A DNA stretch of 64,000 nt from an uncultured Acetatifactor sp. GTDB lineage: Bacteria; Bacillota; Clostridia; Lachnospirales; Lachnospiraceae. Numbering within the stretch: the stretch's first letter is position 1; every line of letters starts with the position of its first letter. The stretch lies in NCBI GenBank assembly GCA_910584375.1, contig CAJUAH010000001.1:76560-140559 (forward strand), in the 5' to 3' direction. Positions 62,173-64,000 of this stretch are shown here, in pieces. The translations under genes were made by a program, and so were the position numbers. The notes under the pieces were generated by a model that did not search any database, had not been told where the DNA came from, and saw only the letters and a program-made list of their open reading frames with translations.

Positions 62173-64000
62173 ATGGACGGCAACGCTATTCTGTTTAATG
62201 ACAAGTGGAGTTTCCTCAAGACGGAGTCAGGCACGGAGCTGCCGGATATCCGGGGACAGGAGGAGCGGTTTGCCCCGGTGGATATCCCCCATGACTGGCT
62301 GATTTATAATACTCGCGACTTATATCAAAACAGCACAGGCTGGTACCGCAAACATATTACCGTCAATTATGCGGGAAACGAAACGACAGATGCTTTAGCG
62401 GACGGACAACTGCGCTGTGGCCCCGGACAGCGGGTCATCCTGCGTTTTGACGGCGTCTATATGGACAGCACCCTGTATGTCAACGGGCAGAGCGCGGGAG
62501 ACTGGAAATATGGCTATTCTGCCTTTGAACATGATATTACCGATTATCTGCGGCAGGGAGATAACGAACTGCTGCTGCAGGTACGCCACCAGAGTCCCAA
62601 CAGCCGGTGGTACTCCGGCGCGGGGATATATCGCAATGTGTGGCTCAAGGTCTGCCCTGTCGCATATCTTCCGCTGGACGGCACATATGTACATACCGAC
62701 TGGCGGCAGGAGGAGGGATATCGGCTGGAGATCGAGACGGAGTGCGCGGGAGATATCAGCGGGGATATCCGGTGTCGCTACAGTCTGTGGCAGAGCGGCA
62801 GGGAGGTGCGCGATCTGGGCTGGGGAGAGCGGTTTACCCGCGAGGACGGTCAGATCTGTTTCGGGTTGAAAGCTTTGGCAACCGATCTGGAAGAGTGGGA
62901 TCTGGAACATCCGTTGTGTTACCGGCTGCGGGTAGAACTGTATGGGGCCGCCATGGACTTTCAGGAGATCACCGTTGGCCTGCGACGTATGGAGTTTACT
63001 GCAGACAGGGGCTTTTTCTTAAACGGCAGATATGTGAAGGTCCACGGCGTCTGCGAGCATCACGACCTAGGCTGCCTGGGGGCGGCATTTCACAGGGAGG
63101 CCATGGCCCGTAAGTTCCGGATATTGAAAAAAATGGGGGTCAACGCGCTGCGTACCAGTCACAATATGCCTGCGGAGGAAGTGATGGAGCTGGCGGATGA
63201 GATGGGGATTCTGGTACTGTCCGAGGCTTTTGATATGTGGGAAAGGTGTAAGACGCCTTACGACTACGGACGCTTTTTCCGGGAGTGGGCGGAGCGGGAC
63301 GTGCGTTCCTGGATCCGCAGGGACCGCAATCACCCCAGTCTGTTTCTGTGGTCCATAGGCAACGAGATCTATGATACCCACGCGGACGCCCACGGTCAGG
63401 AGATCACCCGCAGGCTGGTGGACTATGTGCGCTGCCATGACCCGAAGGGCAACGCCCGGATTACCATCGGTTCCAACTATATGCCCTGGGAGGGAGCCCA
63501 GAACTGCGCGGACATCGTGAAGGTGGCCGGGTACAATTACGGGGAAAAATATTACGCGCGGCATCACCGGGAACATCCCGACTGGATCATATACGGCAGC
63601 GAGACGGCGTCCGTGGTACAGAGCCGGGGAGTGTACCGTTTCCCTCTGCGGCAGTCCGTGCTGGCGGACGAGGACGAACAGTGTTCGGCGCTGGGAAACT
63701 CCAGCACCAGCTGGGGAGCCCGCAGTGTGGAGGCATGTATCGCCGATGACCGGGACGCGGACTTTACTTTCGGCCAGTTCTTGTGGACAGGTTTTGACTA
63801 TATCGGGGAGCCCACGCCTTATCACACTAAGAACTCCTATTTCGGGTATATAGATACGGCAGGATTCCCCAAGGACGCTTATTATCTGTTTCAGGCACAG
63901 TGGACTTCGGCGGTGGAGCGCCCCATGGCGCATGTCTATCCCTATTGGGACTGGAACCAGGGGCAGCTGATCGATGTGCGGGCCTGCACCAACGGAGAAA
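62173..64000 (+). CDS. Glycoside hydrolase family 2 (beta-galactosidase type), 3' end outside window
   Basis: At least 609 codons, open to the window edge. The N-terminal sugar-binding jelly roll (about 1-160) contains D-I-P-H-D-W, G-W-Y-R-K and R-F-D-G-V-Y-M. An immunoglobulin-like domain (about 165-275) leads into the catalytic barrel with L-R-T-S-H-N near 330, the acid/base glutamate in W-S-I-G-N-E-I near 396, and the nucleophile glutamate in Y-G-S-E-T-A-S near 476. A domain start (P-Y-W-D-W) is cut at the edge. The ATG at 62173 has aaagga eight bases upstream; 62164 is an alternative. The exact sugar (galactoside or glucuronide/xyloside-like) is uncertain. Confidence 0.9.
   Translation, partial: MDGNAILFNDKWSFLKTESGTELPDIRGQEERFAPVDIPHDWLIYNTRDLYQNSTGWYRKHITVNYAGNETTDALADGQLRCGPGQRVILRFDGVYMDSTLYVNGQSAGDWKYGYSAFEHDITDYLRQGDNELLLQVRHQSPNSRWYSGAGIYRNVWLKVCPVAYLPLDGTYVHTDWRQEEGYRLEIETECAGDISGDIRCRYSLWQSGREVRDLGWGERFTREDGQICFGLKALATDLEEWDLEHPLCYRLRVELYGAAMDFQEITVGLRRMEFTADRGFFLNGRYVKVHGVCEHHDLGCLGAAFHREAMARKFRILKKMGVNALRTSHNMPAEEVMELADEMGILVLSEAFDMWERCKTPYDYGRFFREWAERDVRSWIRRDRNHPSLFLWSIGNEIYDTHADAHGQEITRRLVDYVRCHDPKGNARITIGSNYMPWEGAQNCADIVKVAGYNYGEKYYARHHREHPDWIIYGSETASVVQSRGVYRFPLRQSVLADEDEQCSALGNSSTSWGARSVEACIADDRDADFTFGQFLWTGFDYIGEPTPYHTKNSYFGYIDTAGFPKDAYYLFQAQWTSAVERPMAHVYPYWDWNQGQLIDVRACTNGE

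Noticed and set aside
1..64000. CRISPR arrays, tRNA or rRNA genes, insertion sequences, phage genes
   Set aside because: No spaced direct repeats, no cloverleaf-like or rRNA sequence, and no transposase, integrase or phage structural genes were recognised.

Overview
The window looks like the chromosome of a motile, gut-type Firmicute, most likely a Lachnospiraceae (Clostridium cluster XIVa) member. The left edge has the conserved Firmicute order ecfA2-ecfT-truA-rplM-rpsI. The right edge has glycoside hydrolases of families 43, 3 and 2 typical of plant-fibre degraders. The flagellin leader carries sigma-D type promoters and a CsrA-type hairpin of the kind known from Bacillus and Clostridium. 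No rRNA, tRNA, CRISPR array, transposase or phage gene was seen.

Layout. 1-3.05 kb: housekeeping genes (ECF transporter, pseudouridine synthase, ribosomal proteins L13 and S9, with a consensus promoter and a terminator). 3.1-5.4 kb: two paralogous XRE regulators, then a 273-residue flagellin behind two sigma-D promoters and a structured leader. 5.4-57.9 kb: a very large surface or flagellin glycosylation island of about 38 genes. 57.9-64 kb: a hemicellulose/galactoside-degrading cluster (GH43, GH3, partial GH2).

Inside the island. A first transferase module (CgeB-like GT, GT2, GT2-FkbH fusion, GT-like protein, methyltransferase/GT-D) spans 7.2-15.9 kb and is partly repeated as a paralogous module at 45.3-50.6 kb. 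Two LicD-type phosphotransferases (16-20 kb) match a pentulose-phosphate epimerase, cytidylyltransferase and polyol dehydrogenase at 41.7-45.3 kb, suggesting a CDP-polyol branch. Between them (20-40 kb) lies an unusual small-molecule pathway: DegT aminotransferase, two radical SAM enzymes, FkbM methyltransferase, NeuD-like acyltransferase, NeuB-like synthase, three short-chain dehydrogenases (one frameshifted), a split transketolase, an acyl carrier protein, an AMP-dependent acyl ligase, a thioesterase, and two LuxE/LuxC carboxylate-reduction systems (one split, one fused). This ends at a second, 489-residue flagellin preceded by a run of 12 G. Six CgeB-like glycosyltransferases are scattered through the island.

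Working model (inference). The island builds one or more unusual sugar, polyol-phosphate or nonulosonate-like units and attaches them to the two flagellins. The LuxE-LuxC-transketolase-NeuB combination, without recognisable NeuC/PseBCHG or CMP-sugar synthetase genes, is the best candidate for an undescribed pathway. Three homopolymer sites (G12 at a ribosome-binding site, and G6 and A5 at frameshifts) raise the possibility of phase variation, although sequencing error must be excluded for the two frameshifts.
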